NCBI GenBank assembly: GCA_009801085.1 | Contig: VNWV01000001.1 | Coordinates: forward strand, 6,448,001 to 6,512,000 | Length of the DNA: 64,000 bases | Source: Lasiodiplodia sp. COLG20 | Taxonomy: Eukaryota; Ascomycota; Dothideomycetes; Botryosphaeriales; Botryosphaeriaceae | Reading direction: 5' to 3' | Program-made: the position numbers and the translations under genes | Shown: piece by piece, positions 31,938 through 44,700 of the stretch | Layout: each line of letters begins with the position of its first letter | Position numbering within the stretch: the first letter of the stretch is position 1 | The notes under the pieces: generated by a model | The model's database searches: none | Told to the model about the DNA's origin: nothing | Seen by the model: the letters and a program-made list of their open reading frames with translations, nothing else

Positions 31938-34029
31938 ATGAATACCACAGCCGGAGGATCCATCCCACAGGACACAGCATCCCCGTCCCTGCCGGTTTCC
32001 GCCTTCGCGGCGGCAGGTCTTGGGGCTGCTTTCCACCTCGCTTCCCAGAGTTTCGAGCTCGACAAATATGCATGGCGCCTTATTGGAGGCTTCTACCTTT
32101 ATGTTTTTTCTGCCATCGTTGCTGCCACCTATTATCTTGGTAATGGAGTCTTGTCGGCCACTCTTCAAGTCGCTCCTCTAGCGGCTGCCACCCTCGTTGG
32201 TCTTTACAGCAGTATCGCCATCAGGCGCCTCTTTCTTTCCCCCCTCCGGAAGTTTCCTGGTCCCTGGCAGGCACATCTCTCCAAGTTCTACCACTGGTAT
32301 CTGGAGTCAAAGAACCTGCAGCTGTTTGAAGAGGTCCGGAAAATGCACGAGAAGTATGGCGATTTTGTCCGCACTGGTTAGTCACCATCGAGATGAAAAG
32401 TGGCGCGCTGGAGCTAAAGTAATGCGTGCAGGACCTCGTGAGATTTCCATTCTACGGCCGTCCGCCATTCCGTTGATCTACGGCGGCAAGTCGCCCTGCC
32501 AAAAGGGCCCCTGGTACGATCAGACTAAGTTCGGTGATGACGGCAACAGCCTGTTCAATATAGTCGATATCAAAAAGCACAACCATCGCCGTAGGATCTA
32601 CGACAGAGGTTTCAGCACCAAAGGTAGCCTCCTTTTCTCTCTGTCTGGCTCTCGTAAATCGTAGACTGACGATATTGTCCAACCATAGCGCTCAACAGTT
32701 ACGAGCCACGCGTCCAGGACAAAGTCTCTACCTTGATCGAGAGGCTCGGCAGTTTTGAGCAGAAACCTGTTAACGTGACTGCGTGGATGGGTTACTTTTC
32801 ATTCGACGTCATGGGCGATGTGATCTACTCGAAGGAGTACAACATGATGCGAGATGGTAACGGCAAGATCGCAGCCGGCGGTGTCGAAACGACACTTTCG
32901 AGCTTGCACGACGGAATGAAGATGCTCGGACTGGTCGGCACGACTCCCTGGATTTTGCGCATGGTGAGCCAGGTGGGCGACTTCGGAGATTTTGCTATCA
33001 TGCAGCAATGGTGTCGCGGCGCGATGAAGGAAAAGCTGGCTGTAAGGACCCCCCCTCCCGCCTCACATCAGCGCACATCTCCCGCCCCTTCCTCCCAACC
33101 ACATTCACGGGCACCCCTCCTCAGAGCATGAAGGAGGCTGAAAGTCCAATCGCGCTGACCCAAAAAATTTCATACAGGCCTGGGAACCCGGCACCACCCC
33201 GACCGACACGGCCTCCTACCTCATCAAGGACTTCATCGACGACCACGCCACGACGCAGCAGACCCAGCAATCCATCCTCCAGGACAGCCCGCTCCTCATC
33301 ATCGCCGGCTCGGACACGACGACCTCGGCCGCCGTCAACGCGCTGTACTACCTCACGAAATACCCGGCCGTCTACGCGCGCCTGCAAGCCATCCTCGACG
33401 CGACCTTCGCCTCGGCCGCCGACGTCACGCACGACAAGGCGCGCGAGATCCGCCTGCTCGACGACATTGCCAACGAGACGATGCGCCTCAAGCCGCCGGC
33501 CTGCGAGGGCCTGGTGCGCGAGACGCCGCCCGAGGGCCTGACCGTCGACGGCGTTTTTATTCCTGGCAAGACCATCGTCAGCGTGCCGACGTGGACGATT
33601 CAGCGCGACGCCCGCTACTGGGAGGACCCGGAGGAGTGGCGGCCCGAGAGGTGGGAGGGCGTCAATCCGAATGAGGAGGGTTTGGCGTTCTTGCCGTTTA
33701 GTAAGGGTGAGTTGTTGCTTCCTGAGCCCCTTTTTAACCCCCCTTCCTTACGCCTTTTTTTTTTTTTTTTTTTTTTTGGCGGTGTGAGGAGGCTGGAAAG
33801 AGTGGAGTTGAGCGTTGACTAACGTTTCGAAGGTATTTTCTCTTGCCCTGGTAAGACGCTCGCGTATATGGAGCTCCGCCTTCTGATTAGCCGCATCGCC
33901 TTGACGTTCGACATTGAGCTTGCGCCGGGCGAAGACGGTGTCGAGTTCGATACGCACCCGCTGGATACGTTTACAATGCTGAACCAGCCGCTGCAGATGG
34001 TGTTTAAGCCCAGGAAGCAGCGTGCATGA
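31938..34029 (+). CDS. Cytochrome P450 monooxygenase with multi-span N-terminal membrane region
   Basis: Five exons, 31938-32376, 32432-32623, 32689-33041, 33178-33706 and 33833-34029; introns of 55, 65, 136, 126 and no more; 569 residues. About 90 N-terminal residues hold up to three hydrophobic helices before the Pro-rich hinge LRKFPGPWQAHLSKFY, instead of the usual single anchor. The I-helix is LLIIAGSDTTTSA, the ExxR is in ANETMRLKPP, PERW is in EEWRPERWEG, and the heme loop FSKGIFSCPGK (Cys about 509) is split by the last intron. The long N-terminus recalls fungal P450s of secondary metabolism. Intron 4 carries a run of 23 T at 33755-33777. No backbone synthase gene is nearby. Confidence 0.92.
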
Positions 34030-34649
34030 GCGGATCTCGGAGAAAGTGGGAGACGAATGATGTAGAGGGAGTATATACCTGCTAGTGTTAGTTTCCTTGG
34101 AAGGTTAGCGGATTTCGTTAGCGTCTATTTACTGTATCAGGCTGAGACGGGCTTGCATCACCCTCTATGAAACAGCTATATCGGAGGATGTTATTGGTTT
34201 CCTCCTGGAATAATCATTCTGCGCACTTCTAATTTCTATGGGAACGAGTGATTGAATCCACTTCGAACATACTGGCAGAAATAAAATTTGACATGCTTGA
34301 ATCCCAGATCCAAGGAGTATTAGACATTGCTGTTTCGTAGGTACATCCATCTTTCGACAAAGAAAACTACTCCTGCCGACAAACTCTACAAGACGGAAGG
34401 TGGCGGCCAGCGCGCAGTACTGTCGAGAGTAGATTACAAGGGTTCTACGTGCTCAAGGCCGAATAGACACACGCGGAAGAAGTGAAGGTACTGGTACAGT
34501 GCCCATGTAGAAGAATAAGCCATCAGTGTGGAATGCGTGAACGCATCCGCGTCTATCCCAACATCCTGTCAACATTGTCTGGGAAAACACATGCCGCCGT
34601 AACGCCAACGCCGTCAATGCTTGGAGGAATATGAGGAGTATGCTGTCTA
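34030..34649. other. Convergent 3' intergenic region
   Basis: 3' untranslated sequence of the P450 (plus) and SED5 (minus) genes. No further gene seen. Confidence 0.4.
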
Positions 34650-35748
34650 TCAGCCAGCGATAAGGACCCAAAGAAGGAAGACTGCGGGGCAAGAGTTAGC
34701 GCACGGATATCAGCAAGGCTTGGAAGGGCACCATACAAATCATAAGAACACCAAACATTTTGGCGACCAGCCATCTGTTCCCACTGACGCGGTTCCAGTA
34801 TTTCATCAGTTCGCGCTGGGCACCCTGGACGTTGTCGACGACGTCTTCCGTGTTGGCGTCGATGCGCTGGATCATTTCGCTCTGTTCCGACACCATTTGT
34901 GCCAACTGGCCGAAGATCCCACCCAGCTCGGAGATGGTCCGTTCGATCGCCTCGATGGCTTCGCCACGCTGGTTGATGTACGTGTTCGCAGGCTGAGCCT
35001 CTTCCATGAGCATGAGCTGTTGATCCGACATTCCCGCACCGCCTCTTCCTCCCATCAGCGCGGACGAGCCGGAACCATTGGGCTCCAGCGTCAGGAGATC
35101 TTGCTGAGCGGCATTTGTATTCTGGAAGCCAGGCTTTGGACTGCGGCCCCGAGATGGTGTCTGGTACAGCGGCGAGTCGGTGCGGCCGGGCTCGAGGCCG
35201 GGCTGGGCGTTCGACGAGACGGAAGAGACGAAGTTCTCGGTGCGCGACTTGGAGGCTTGAATGTTCTTGGTGCGGACCTCGAGCACTTCCTTAAAAGACA
35301 GGCCAACGTCTGCCACGCGGCCCTGCAGCAGCAACAGCACGTTCTTGTTGTGCTCGCCTTCCTGGTCCTTCTGGTTCTGAGGGTGCTGGGCGGCCGACAG
35401 CTGCTGCAGCTGCTTGATCGAGGTGTTGAGCTGAGCCAGGTCCTGTTTTATGACGTACGTGAGCTCCGCGATCTCGACGGGACGGTCGTCGAAGAGCGTC
35501 TTGCGGCGGGCCAGCTGGGCCAGGCGCTCCAGCTTCGCCATGGCGCCAGAAATGCCGCGCCCGATCTCGGCCGCCTTGCGAGCGAACTCGCTGCGCTGCC
35601 GCTGCGGCGACTCGGCGGCCTGCTTCTGCGACTGCGACAACAGCGACTGGCGCTGGGCGCTGGCCTTATTATTCTGCACGCGGCGCTGGGCCTGCTGCAA
35701 GATGCTCCGGAATTCGGGCGTGCGGTCCTGGATCGACGTGGCGGCCAT
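34650..35748 (-). CDS. SED5: Syntaxin-5/Sed5-like Golgi Qa-SNARE
   Basis: Two exons, 35748-34737 and 34681-34650, with a 55-bp intron (gtatgg..ccgcag); 347 residues. It starts MAATSIQDRTPEFRSIL, the conserved syntaxin-5 N-peptide that binds the Sly1 SM protein. The Habc bundle follows (FARKAAEIGRGISGAMAKLE). The SNARE motif runs from about residue 255 (RGEAIEAIERTISELGGIFG) with the central Gln in QLAQMVSEQSEMIQRID. The C-terminal anchor spans the intron (VAKMFGVLMI then FFLLWVLIAG). It drives ER-to-Golgi and intra-Golgi vesicle fusion. The ATG at 35748 is the only in-frame ATG at the N-peptide. Confidence 0.95.
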
Positions 35749-36948
35749 GGCGGGCAACGGGCGGGTGCGGGCGGATGTTGGCGAGAGCGGAGAGGGTGGT
35801 CAGTGGTCGGCGGAGGAGAGAAGGCGGGTTCGTATGGGCGACGCGAGCGGGCGAGATTGCGCTGGAGACCGCAATTTCAGCGCGAAACGGGGGGCCGCAG
35901 GCGTGGGGTGAAGCGCGGTCAAAAGGTTTCGGAGGGTCGGAAGGGCGGCGAGGGACTAGTCGCAGCGGCAGAACATGAGAGTCGGTTGTGTGGGCGGCGT
36001 TGAGAAGATTGGGACTGGAGTGGTAGCGTGGCTGCAAGGACAAAGGCACAGACGGAGGTGGTTGAGTCGCAGGGAGAGCGGCGCGAGCCTGGAGCGCAAG
36101 CTGGCCTGTCTGGTTGCCGCTGCCTCAGCCCCGACGCCTGGCGACGCGCCCGCATCGCAGCGCTCAGGGGGGCTAGCCACTAGCGACTACGTCAGCTGCT
36201 GCTGCAAGCCTTCGTATTGTCCGTCTTGATGTGGCAACTATGCCGCCGGTCGTTTATTATTAAGAGAATTGCATATGGGAACAAAGAGTTTCCTATGGAT
36301 TGAGATCTTCGCATTTCTTCAAGCACAGTAGCAGACGGCAGGCAGTTGAGAGAATTGTTACATGCGCTGCAAATTGCCATGACGTGCACAATATAGGTCC
36401 TCATGCCTCGTGCTGCAGACCAACCGTTGAGCACTCTCTGCAGGCATCGCGGTTACACGGTATTTAGCCCCCTGGCTCAGCCTCTCCGCGCTGCGTCAAC
36501 GGCAAACCACCTTCTCGCATCGTGGCGGCTGCTGCCCTGTCTGCCCAGCTTCCCTGCTGCCCTGCCACGCCGTGCCGTTGCCGCCCGCGCCCGCCTCCTC
36601 CGCCTCCCATCTCTCTGCCCGACCACGCCTTTCGCAACGAAATCTGCCTCTATTCTCCTCAGAATTTGCAGCACAACCTGTGCGCTGCAAAACTGATTGT
36701 CGCAGGGGAGCGGACCGAGCGTCATCAGCCCACAGCCCTATCTCATTACGACGGCCTCGTGTCCGCCCATCACCCGCTGCGGCTTGCGACTATACGCCCG
36801 CAATTACGAGCCACTGCCACGCCGATCGCCGTCCGCCGCATACTTCTCCCGGCCCGCCTCCTTCGCAGCCGCGCACTCCACCTTGCTCGTTGCCCAGACA
36901 AGCCCAATGCCGCGGTCCTGTTAAGCCATACCGACCGCGCAATCCACC
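35749..36948. other. Divergent promoter region of SED5 and the 36.9-kb gene
   Basis: 1.2 kb between two divergent starts, GC- and CT-rich. Frames are open in several directions, but this reflects composition; no coding pattern was found. Confidence 0.45.
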
Positions 36949-39900
36949 ATGTCGGGGCCCTACCGCTTCTCGCCGCCGGACCGCGTCACGTCCCCCTTGT
37001 AAGTCTCAACAGCCGCGGCAGGAACACCTCTCGTGGAAAGTCAAGCGCGCATCCGGGTAGCTGCGCTATCCCTTTGAAGCGCCGGACTTCCGCGCCTGGA
37101 CGCGCGCGCTTCCATCCTTCATGCAGTCTCGAGACCATGCAGGCTCACTGCATGGTGCGCGAACCAGAACTGACGTTCGTGCAGAGACCAGCGGCCCCCG
37201 AATCCCTTTCCCAGCGGCCAGCCCGTGTCGTTCAAAACCAATATCAACCGCAACAAGACAAGGAAGTGGGTTCAAGCGAAGGCCTTCTCATATGATGGCG
37301 ATGATTGGGGCGACTATGACGAGGACGACGAGTATGGAGTAGCCGCCCACGCCTCGCAGAACCCCCAGGCTCCCACCGGCCTGAGGCAGCGCGGCCAGAG
37401 CATAGACAAAACTGGCGCATCGCGGAGCTTCACCGAGCCCGTTCAAGCTCCCGCGTCTGCTCAAGCTCCCGCACTTGGCCGTCGCTCATCCTTCGAGTAC
37501 GGCGATGAGAAGCAGGCCTTCTCAGCGTCGCTGAACCACGCACAGACGATGCCGCCGCCTATCAACACGTCGGTACCAGGAGGAAATGGAAAGGCGCCTG
37601 CTGTCGGGGCTGCGCCCGCTGCCGATGCACCGCAGCAAGTGCTATCTACGTCCCCGCAACAATCCCAAGAGCCCGAATCCGCGCAGAGCCGCGTCTCCAA
37701 TACAAGCTGGGATCCGTCAGTAGTGAGTGACTCCTCTGCCTATCAGGCCCCTCAACTCCGCCGCGACTTCTCCGTATCTGCCCTTCCACCACCTCTGCAA
37801 ATGAGGCCACACAACACATCCACTCCCACCGCACCCCAGGAATCACCATCTTCCCGCTTTCCACCCCGGAAAAGCAGCCTCAGCCAGGCGTCAGCAGAAC
37901 CGGCCCAGGTCGGCGACTCAGCGCAATCAACACCAACAGCGTCTCGGCAGCGCGCCCCCAGCAACCCCAATAAGCCCCTGCCCTTTATCCGCCCGGCCGA
38001 CATCTACAAGCGTGTGGAAGAGGAGCGCAGAAAGGCGTCAATGGACTCAGAGAGGCCAAGCCTGGATTTCGTAACTCGCCCGTCCGCAGCTGAGTTGCAA
38101 TCGCCTGGAGCGATATCAACAGGAAGCTCGGATAGCCTGGATCGCGGCCACAGTTCCAATGTGGACCACTATGATGGCGGAAGGGGACAGAGCTTAGCTC
38201 CGCTTGAGACTGTCGCTGAGAGGAAGAGCGAGTACCTGCCCGAATTTTCCCTCGTTCAAGCCGAAAAGGCAGCAAAGGCCGAGTCTCAACAGGCCACGCC
38301 TTCGCAGTCTCGCCCGCCACAAATATCAGCGCTGCCTGATGTCCCTGTGTCGTCGTTCGGCGCGGACTTTTGGGGTTCCGCAGAGAAACCTTCCACAGCA
38401 TCTTCCAGCGCACAGCAGCTTGCAGAGGCTAACAACGTCCTTCCGCAGCCCGAGGTTGGTCCCTCCGAAGACACGTCCCTCCACCACCAGCCGTCGCACG
38501 GTTTCCGTACCGCCGTCCGTAACGCGTTCGAGCGTAAAGACGATAACTCGGTTCCGGCTACTCCGGTGTCTAAATCCAATTCACTTTCTGCCGGAGGCAG
38601 TGGTGTTTCCAGGAGCAACACCGATAGCACGGCTGGAATTAGCCCCATCATGAGTCGGGTGCCTAGCGGTGCGAATCCTACGTCCTGGAAGAGGGACATG
38701 GAGAATGCCACGCCTGCGATTGCTGAGGAGCCTGCCGTTCGATCAAGACCTGCTTCATCTGGAACTCTCCAGCAAGTCCAGGCCAACTCCTCGCTCTCTC
38801 ACTCGAGAGACGGATCAACGAGCTCGATCCCGCGCATTGGCACGCCGACTGGCAGACGCCCGCTAGGCACACCAAGCCCCAGCCAGAGCCCCGCCAAATC
38901 CCCCTTCATTGAGCCTGCTAAGCCAGTGCCTGCTGGGGAATCTGGCGAGCTCAGCGGGGTTGGTCCCCTTGACCCTGCGAGCCCCACAAACTTCGCCACG
39001 CGAGAGGCTGATCTGGTCTCATCCCCTTCCAGTAGTAATAAACGCACGAGTGCTAACATGGGAGCGGAGGAGAAGCAGGCACAGACATCTTTCTTGGAGC
39101 ATCAACGCCAATCCGTTGAAGCTTCACCGGAACGCGCTTCCCCTGTCTCAAGGGCAGAATCACCGACCAAGGGAAGGGTCCGTGATCTTGCAGGGAAGTT
39201 TAACGAGATCGTTAGCGACTCGAGGCGCAATTCGACCCAGTCAGTCTCCTCCCTGAAAAGTAATGGATCTGGGAACAAGAGGCTCTCCAGGCCATCATCA
39301 CCCACGAAGGAAACGGCCAGCGAGCGTCCGCAGCCCGAAAGGGAAGCCAGTTTCCGGCCAAAGCTGCCTGGCACGTGGGAGTCGTACACTACTGTGGGCC
39401 AGTCCTCTCCCGACAAGGAAAAGCAGGAACCCGCTATGGCCCCCGTGCAGGAACGCGAGGATATGCCGCCGACTAAGAACAATGACGCTCTTGGAGATGC
39501 GGACATAACTCCAACAACGGCGAAGCACCCTGTCGATCACAAGGATGCCGTCGATCCGGTGCATGATCCGATGGGAGCTCTTGCCGCTGCAGGGGCTGCT
39601 ATTGGAGAATCGATTAAGTCTACCGTTGCGCCAGAGCAGCGGAGCCCGACCAGGTCGGAACCTGAGTCCTGGGAAGGTTCCAACGCTTCGGACGACCAGC
39701 CACCAGCTGTGGAAGAAGAGAGGAAAGGCAGGGCAGTTGGCGATGTATACCTTCGTCCTCTACAGCTTGACAGAACAGCGTCATCAGTTGCGTCGTCGAG
39801 CGGTGCGCCAACCCCCAATGGCGATCACGAAGATGACTCGCCTATAAAGGCGCCTCCACCACTCAGGTCGTCCAGAAGCCCGTCCCTCCAGCCGCCGGGC

Positions 39901-41226
39901 CTGGAAACCCGCGACACTGCGCAGACATCTTCTGAGAATTACAGCCCAGGTCCCGACACGTCGGATTTGGCAACGGATAGGCTGACTGCGGACATCATGA
40001 AGCGGCTTAGCACTCCTAGTCTCGTTGGCAGTGTTCCGGATGTTAACCGTACTCAAACGCCGCAACCAACTGCTCAAGAGACGCCCAAAGCCTTGCAGGA
40101 GACCCGTGCCAGCTCCGTGGTGCCGAGCGAGTACGAATATTACTGGGCCGCTGGCGGTGAAGATGCAAGTGGTGACGGCTCGGGCCACAACGCGGCCCCA
40201 CAAACCACAGCGCCGGAGAGCACTATTCGCACGGTTGAGCCAGAAGGGCCGCCGGCTCCTGCAGGCGACAGCTCCTCGCGACCGGGCTTTCTGTCAAAGA
40301 AGTTCAGTTGGGAGAGACAAGAAGGTACTGGAAATGCCGCCGCTCAGGCCTCACCGTCGGGAGCACAGGCGCCGGCGGCCAGCAAAGAGAGCGCTTCCAC
40401 CGCCCCGGGAGCTGACAGCTCACACTTTGCAGCAGCGCAGCAGCCTGAGGACCACCCCTCGGTCGCCAAGGCCATTTCTGAGTTGCCCGATGCGCCAGGG
40501 CTCCATTCTGATGGGTTGCACATTGTCAACCCTGAGCCCGAGCTCGACAGCTCGTCAGCGTCTGGTGTGGAACTCGAGGCCCCTGCAGCGCCCAATCAGC
40601 CACTCGACGCCGACGCGTGGCGAGCACAGACGAACGATGTCGATCCCCCATCCTCGCAGCCTCTGTTCTCGCCGGCCCAACAAACGCCTTTTGGAGCCGC
40701 GCACCAGCAGGAGCAGCGCATGCCCCTGTTCCGGGAGATCCTTGCGCTGAAGTCCACGGACGAGCGCCTTGCCAAGTATCATCAGACGCGAGAGCAGTTC
40801 GCGGGCATGGACACGGGCCTCCGCAACTGGGTCTCCACTACTCTGGCTAATAAACCAGAGCACGCCGAGCTTGCAAACCTTCCCAAGCAGCCGCTGCCAC
40901 CCATCTCAACCACGCACAGCAGCAGCGGCGGTGGCCTGATGATGCGCCACAAGCACAATGCTTCCATCTCCCACTTTGCGACGGGCTTCCGCAAGACCAG
41001 CCAAACGGCCTCCGGACTGACTTCCGGGCCTGGAGGGCACGACAACGTTTCCAGCCCCACGGATGGTGGCCAGCCAAGCGGTGCCGGCCGCGAGAAGATG
41101 ATGCAGGTCAGAGGCAAGGACCTGCTCAAGGGTGCCGGCGTTCTGGGTGGAAAGGGAATGAAGGAGGCCAAGGGTCTCTTCGCCAAGGGGCGGAGCAGAT
41201 TCAGAGGCGAAAGCAAGGTAGATTGA
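36949..41226 (+). CDS. Large disordered conserved fungal protein, function unknown
   Basis: Two exons, 36949-36998 and 37215-41226, with a 216-bp intron (gtaagt..tcccag); 1353 residues. The splice joins MSGPYRFSPPDRVTSPF to GQPVSFKTNINRNKTRKWVQ, forming one continuous conserved N-terminal block followed by AKAFSYDGDDWGDYDEDDEY. The middle 1000 residues are Ser/Pro/Ala-rich and probably unstructured, with many SP/TP sites. A second conserved block lies near the C-terminus (MPLFREILALKSTDERLAKY, FAGMDTGLRNWVSTTL), followed by a basic, glycine-rich tail. I recognise this as a type of conserved Pezizomycotina protein but can assign no function. Conserved ends with a disordered middle suggest a scaffold. 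Confidence 0.8.
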
Positions 41227-41781
41227 TGATTTTTCTTGGCTCTCTCTCTCTCCTACACCCACGACGCTCCCAAACACGCCCAAGTCCTGCTCCTTTATTT
41301 CTCAGCCCTTTTCTTTGGAGTTTTGATTGCTTGGAGAAGGACGTGAGGGTGCTGGCGAGCCTTCCCGGTTTCGGTTTTCTTTTCCCTCTTATCGAGCTAC
41401 GATCTTTTCGCGGGTTCGTACGACAGCAAGAGAAGCGCATGGGGAGTTGATGCTTGTTCGTCGGACGAGAATCGCCGGCTTCGCGTTGCATTTTTATGTG
41501 TTAACGAAAGCTTCAACTCCGCATACACTCCGAGTGCTGCATCTATCCACGAAAATGCCTTAGCTCGATTCACGGCCGTCTTTTCCTGTCCTCGTTCTAT
41601 TCCCCACTATGCTTTCTTCCACCTTGCATGAGCAACACCTGTACGAATAGGCGAATTTTGGTCCCTTCAGGCACTTGCGTTATTTGTATAATTTCTTCAA
41701 TCCTAATTCCTCGCTTCCAACTTGCTGCCACGATTCATCACTGCTTGAACCAGATTACCAGCTCTCTTCAACTTTGAGAAT
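41227..41781. other. Intergenic region, probably holding the first exon of the next gene
   Basis: 3' UTR of the preceding gene, then sequence in which a start exon for the following gene should lie. ATGs at 41610 and 41628 open short frames but none joins cleanly by a strong GT site to the long frame. Confidence 0.4.
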
Positions 41782-44700
41782 GTGAAGGTTGATTCGATAC
41801 CCGTGTGCAAACAGGCCTCTCGTAACATCACTCCCCACGATCCTTCCGCCTCTTCTTCAAACACCACTGCTGCTTCACAAGCACAACCTACTCCCGCACC
41901 ACCATCCCAGCCCGATGCCCTTAGTACTACTGCTGCCGATGCGACAAATCCGTCCGTTCAACCTGACTCAAGTCACGGCGCTGGCCCCCACGTGCTGTCC
42001 CCACTTCCGCCTCTTGACACAGCCTCATCTCAGGTAGCGTCTCCTTCGTCTGCAGGTCCACTTAACAGCAGCATTCTCCAATCGCCCGCGACTCCGTTTG
42101 ATGTTGAAGAGCTAGGAAAAGAGAGAGAGCAGAAGAAAAAGAGACGCTTTTCGTTGGGTAGGCTTAGGCAAAGGAGTAAGAGCGCAAGCAGGAGTAGGAG
42201 CAGGCCGACTAGTATGATCTTGCTGGAGGAGCCTGGCAGCAGAGCGGAGTCGACCAAGTCTGCTGCCGTTCAGCCACCATTGCCCCCGCCTCCGCCGTCG
42301 CAGATTCCGAAGGATTTGGTTGCTAGTGAGAAGCACGGCAAGGTTGACGCGAAAGAGGAAGAGAAGGAAAAGGAAGCCGCCGAGGAGCCAGGTAAAGAGG
42401 GGGATAAAAAGGAGGAAAAGGAGGAACAGGCGACGGAGGATGTCCGGGAGAAGCAGGGAAGCGAGATGGGAAAGGGAGCCGAGGAAGATATGGTGAACAC
42501 CAGGCTGAGCGAGGATGTGGACAATCACATCCGAGGCAGCGAGGGCGAGAAACCAGCCATGGCAAAGGACGAAAACGCGTCAGTGGACGCCGTCGATTTC
42601 GGGGCCGACCCGGGAGAGCGGGCGGACCGGCCCTCGTCGGCGGAAACGGAATCGCAACCAGCTGCCGCATCCGTCATAGCGCTGTCGCAAGCAGCGACCG
42701 AAGTTACTGCTGCGCCTCGACAAAGCCAAGAAGCAGACAGCAAGAAGGAAGGCCGCGTCGCCGAGATGAACATCAGCAGGCCCATCAGCCGGCAGATCTC
42801 GGCCGTCAACTCGCCGGCCGGCAGCAGGCCGGTGAGCAGCGTCGGCAGCGCGTCCGCCGGCCAGTTCGTCGCGCCTGAAGAATGGGAAACCCTACCCGAC
42901 CCCGCGTCGCCCGTGAGCCGCGCCTTCACCCAGTCGCCCATCTCCCGCATCGGCACTCCCGGCCACCGCTCCTTTGCCGAGCGCGCCCAGTCGCCCATCC
43001 CGCGCTCCGTCACGCCCGGCAACATTGCCATGCCCACGGCGCAGTACCCTGCCGCCGACTTCGGGAGGAGCGGCAGCCAGAAAGGCGGCAAATGGGAGCG
43101 TCTGGGCGTGTTGCCCAGCCCCAACATCGAGCCGCTGTCCTGGTTGGACGAGAAGGAAAAGAGAAGGAGCTTGGCTGCAGAGCAACGGATGGAGCGCGTC
43201 ATCGAGAGCGTTGTGCGCAACAGCACCCCCGTTAGCGTGCGCAGCAAGGGCAGCGCCGGCAGCATGGGCCGGTTTGTGACTAGTGGCGAAGAAGAGGTGC
43301 AGGCCAGGCCTTCTGGCGAAGGAGACGAGGATGGGGGAGCCAAATCGTCCAGGCAATCCTTTGCGCAGCGTGCCAATGCTGGTGCTTCCTCGTCTCGGCA
43401 ATCTGTTCGCACGAGGAATTCGAGGGGCTCCATCGCCTCGCTGCTGCCGATTCCACTGGACGAGATGGCGAGAAAGGATCTCACGCTCGAGGACCACGAG
43501 TTGGACAGGCCGAAGTTCGACGTTTCGCCCATCGAGCTGGATGGTACGGAAGCGGAAGCGCGCGATGAGCAGCTCAAGGCGGCTACTCCTCAGCGACAAA
43601 CCGAGCAAGGTGAAGAGTCTTACACTGCTCCTGATGCACATGTTGGTGCTCAGAAGTCGCCTTCTCGGGCATCCAGTAGCCATTACGGTGCGGCAGATTC
43701 TGGAGAGCCCATTGAGCAACCTCCGCGTCTTGCGTCTCCTCTCCAAGATATTAGTGCTGCAGCTGCAGCTTCCGACGATGCTGCTAGACAAGAGGACAAC
43801 TCGCGTAAATATCAAGTCAGCCCTGTCAATCCCGAGTTCGATGCCCAGCCCCGTCCGAGACCGGCAAACAGGGCGTTGGAGCAGGCCCCGCGTCCGTTTT
43901 CGTACATGGAAGGCCAGAGCACGCAAGAGGAGAGCCTGCAACAAGGTTACACAGGACCGCGCCACGGCCAGCGTGCACCACCGCCGCACGGCCCGAACGT
44001 TCCTTTGGATGCTAGCATGCAGCGCGGTACGCCGTATGCCAGACGCGGTCCTTACAGCTGGCAGCCGGGCCCGTACCCACCGCACCAGCAGCCCCCTCCG
44101 CCCCGTCAAGGTTACCAGCCCCCGCCGTCTGCTCCTCCAGGGCTTGAAGGACGCCGCCAGTCCTTGCTTCTTCAAGGCGATGGTAACGACAACTTCACCC
44201 GCCAGGATTTCGACCCGCGCTCCTACTCGTCTGAGTTCCAGCTGCCGGGCGTTGGGCCGCCCGATCACTCCGAAAATTCAGAGCTGCGGCAGAAGAGGAG
44301 GTCCATTCTGGGGAACATTGGCGGTGGCTCGAACAATAGGACGTCTCCTGCAGGCTCAAATCCGAACACGCCATCTTCCAAATCGACCGAACGCGTCAAC
44401 GAGCGCATCAACCCGCAGCATGTCGATCAGCAGGCCATGCTGCACCGTACATTCTCCTACCAGTCCAGCGTTGATGAGTCCCAATTGAAGCTCGCATCTG
44501 CATCCAGTGGTAGCAAGAAGGGGAAGGAGACGGATGGCCAGAAGCAGAAGCGGCAGCGATCGGGCATCTTCTCTCCGTTCAAACGGAGTAACTCCAGCGA
44601 CCCGGCCAAGCCAATTCCACCACCCGAGGCTGACCGAGCCAGCCCATCCGTGGCGCCCAGCCAGTCGAAGAATGGCCGGAAGGTGCTGCAGCGCAACGCC

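Noticed and set aside
42892..44268. Minus-strand open frame of 458 codons inside the large disordered gene
   Set aside because: It is antisense to a low-complexity coding region and is Arg-rich without motifs; the plus frame is continuous over 5 kb.
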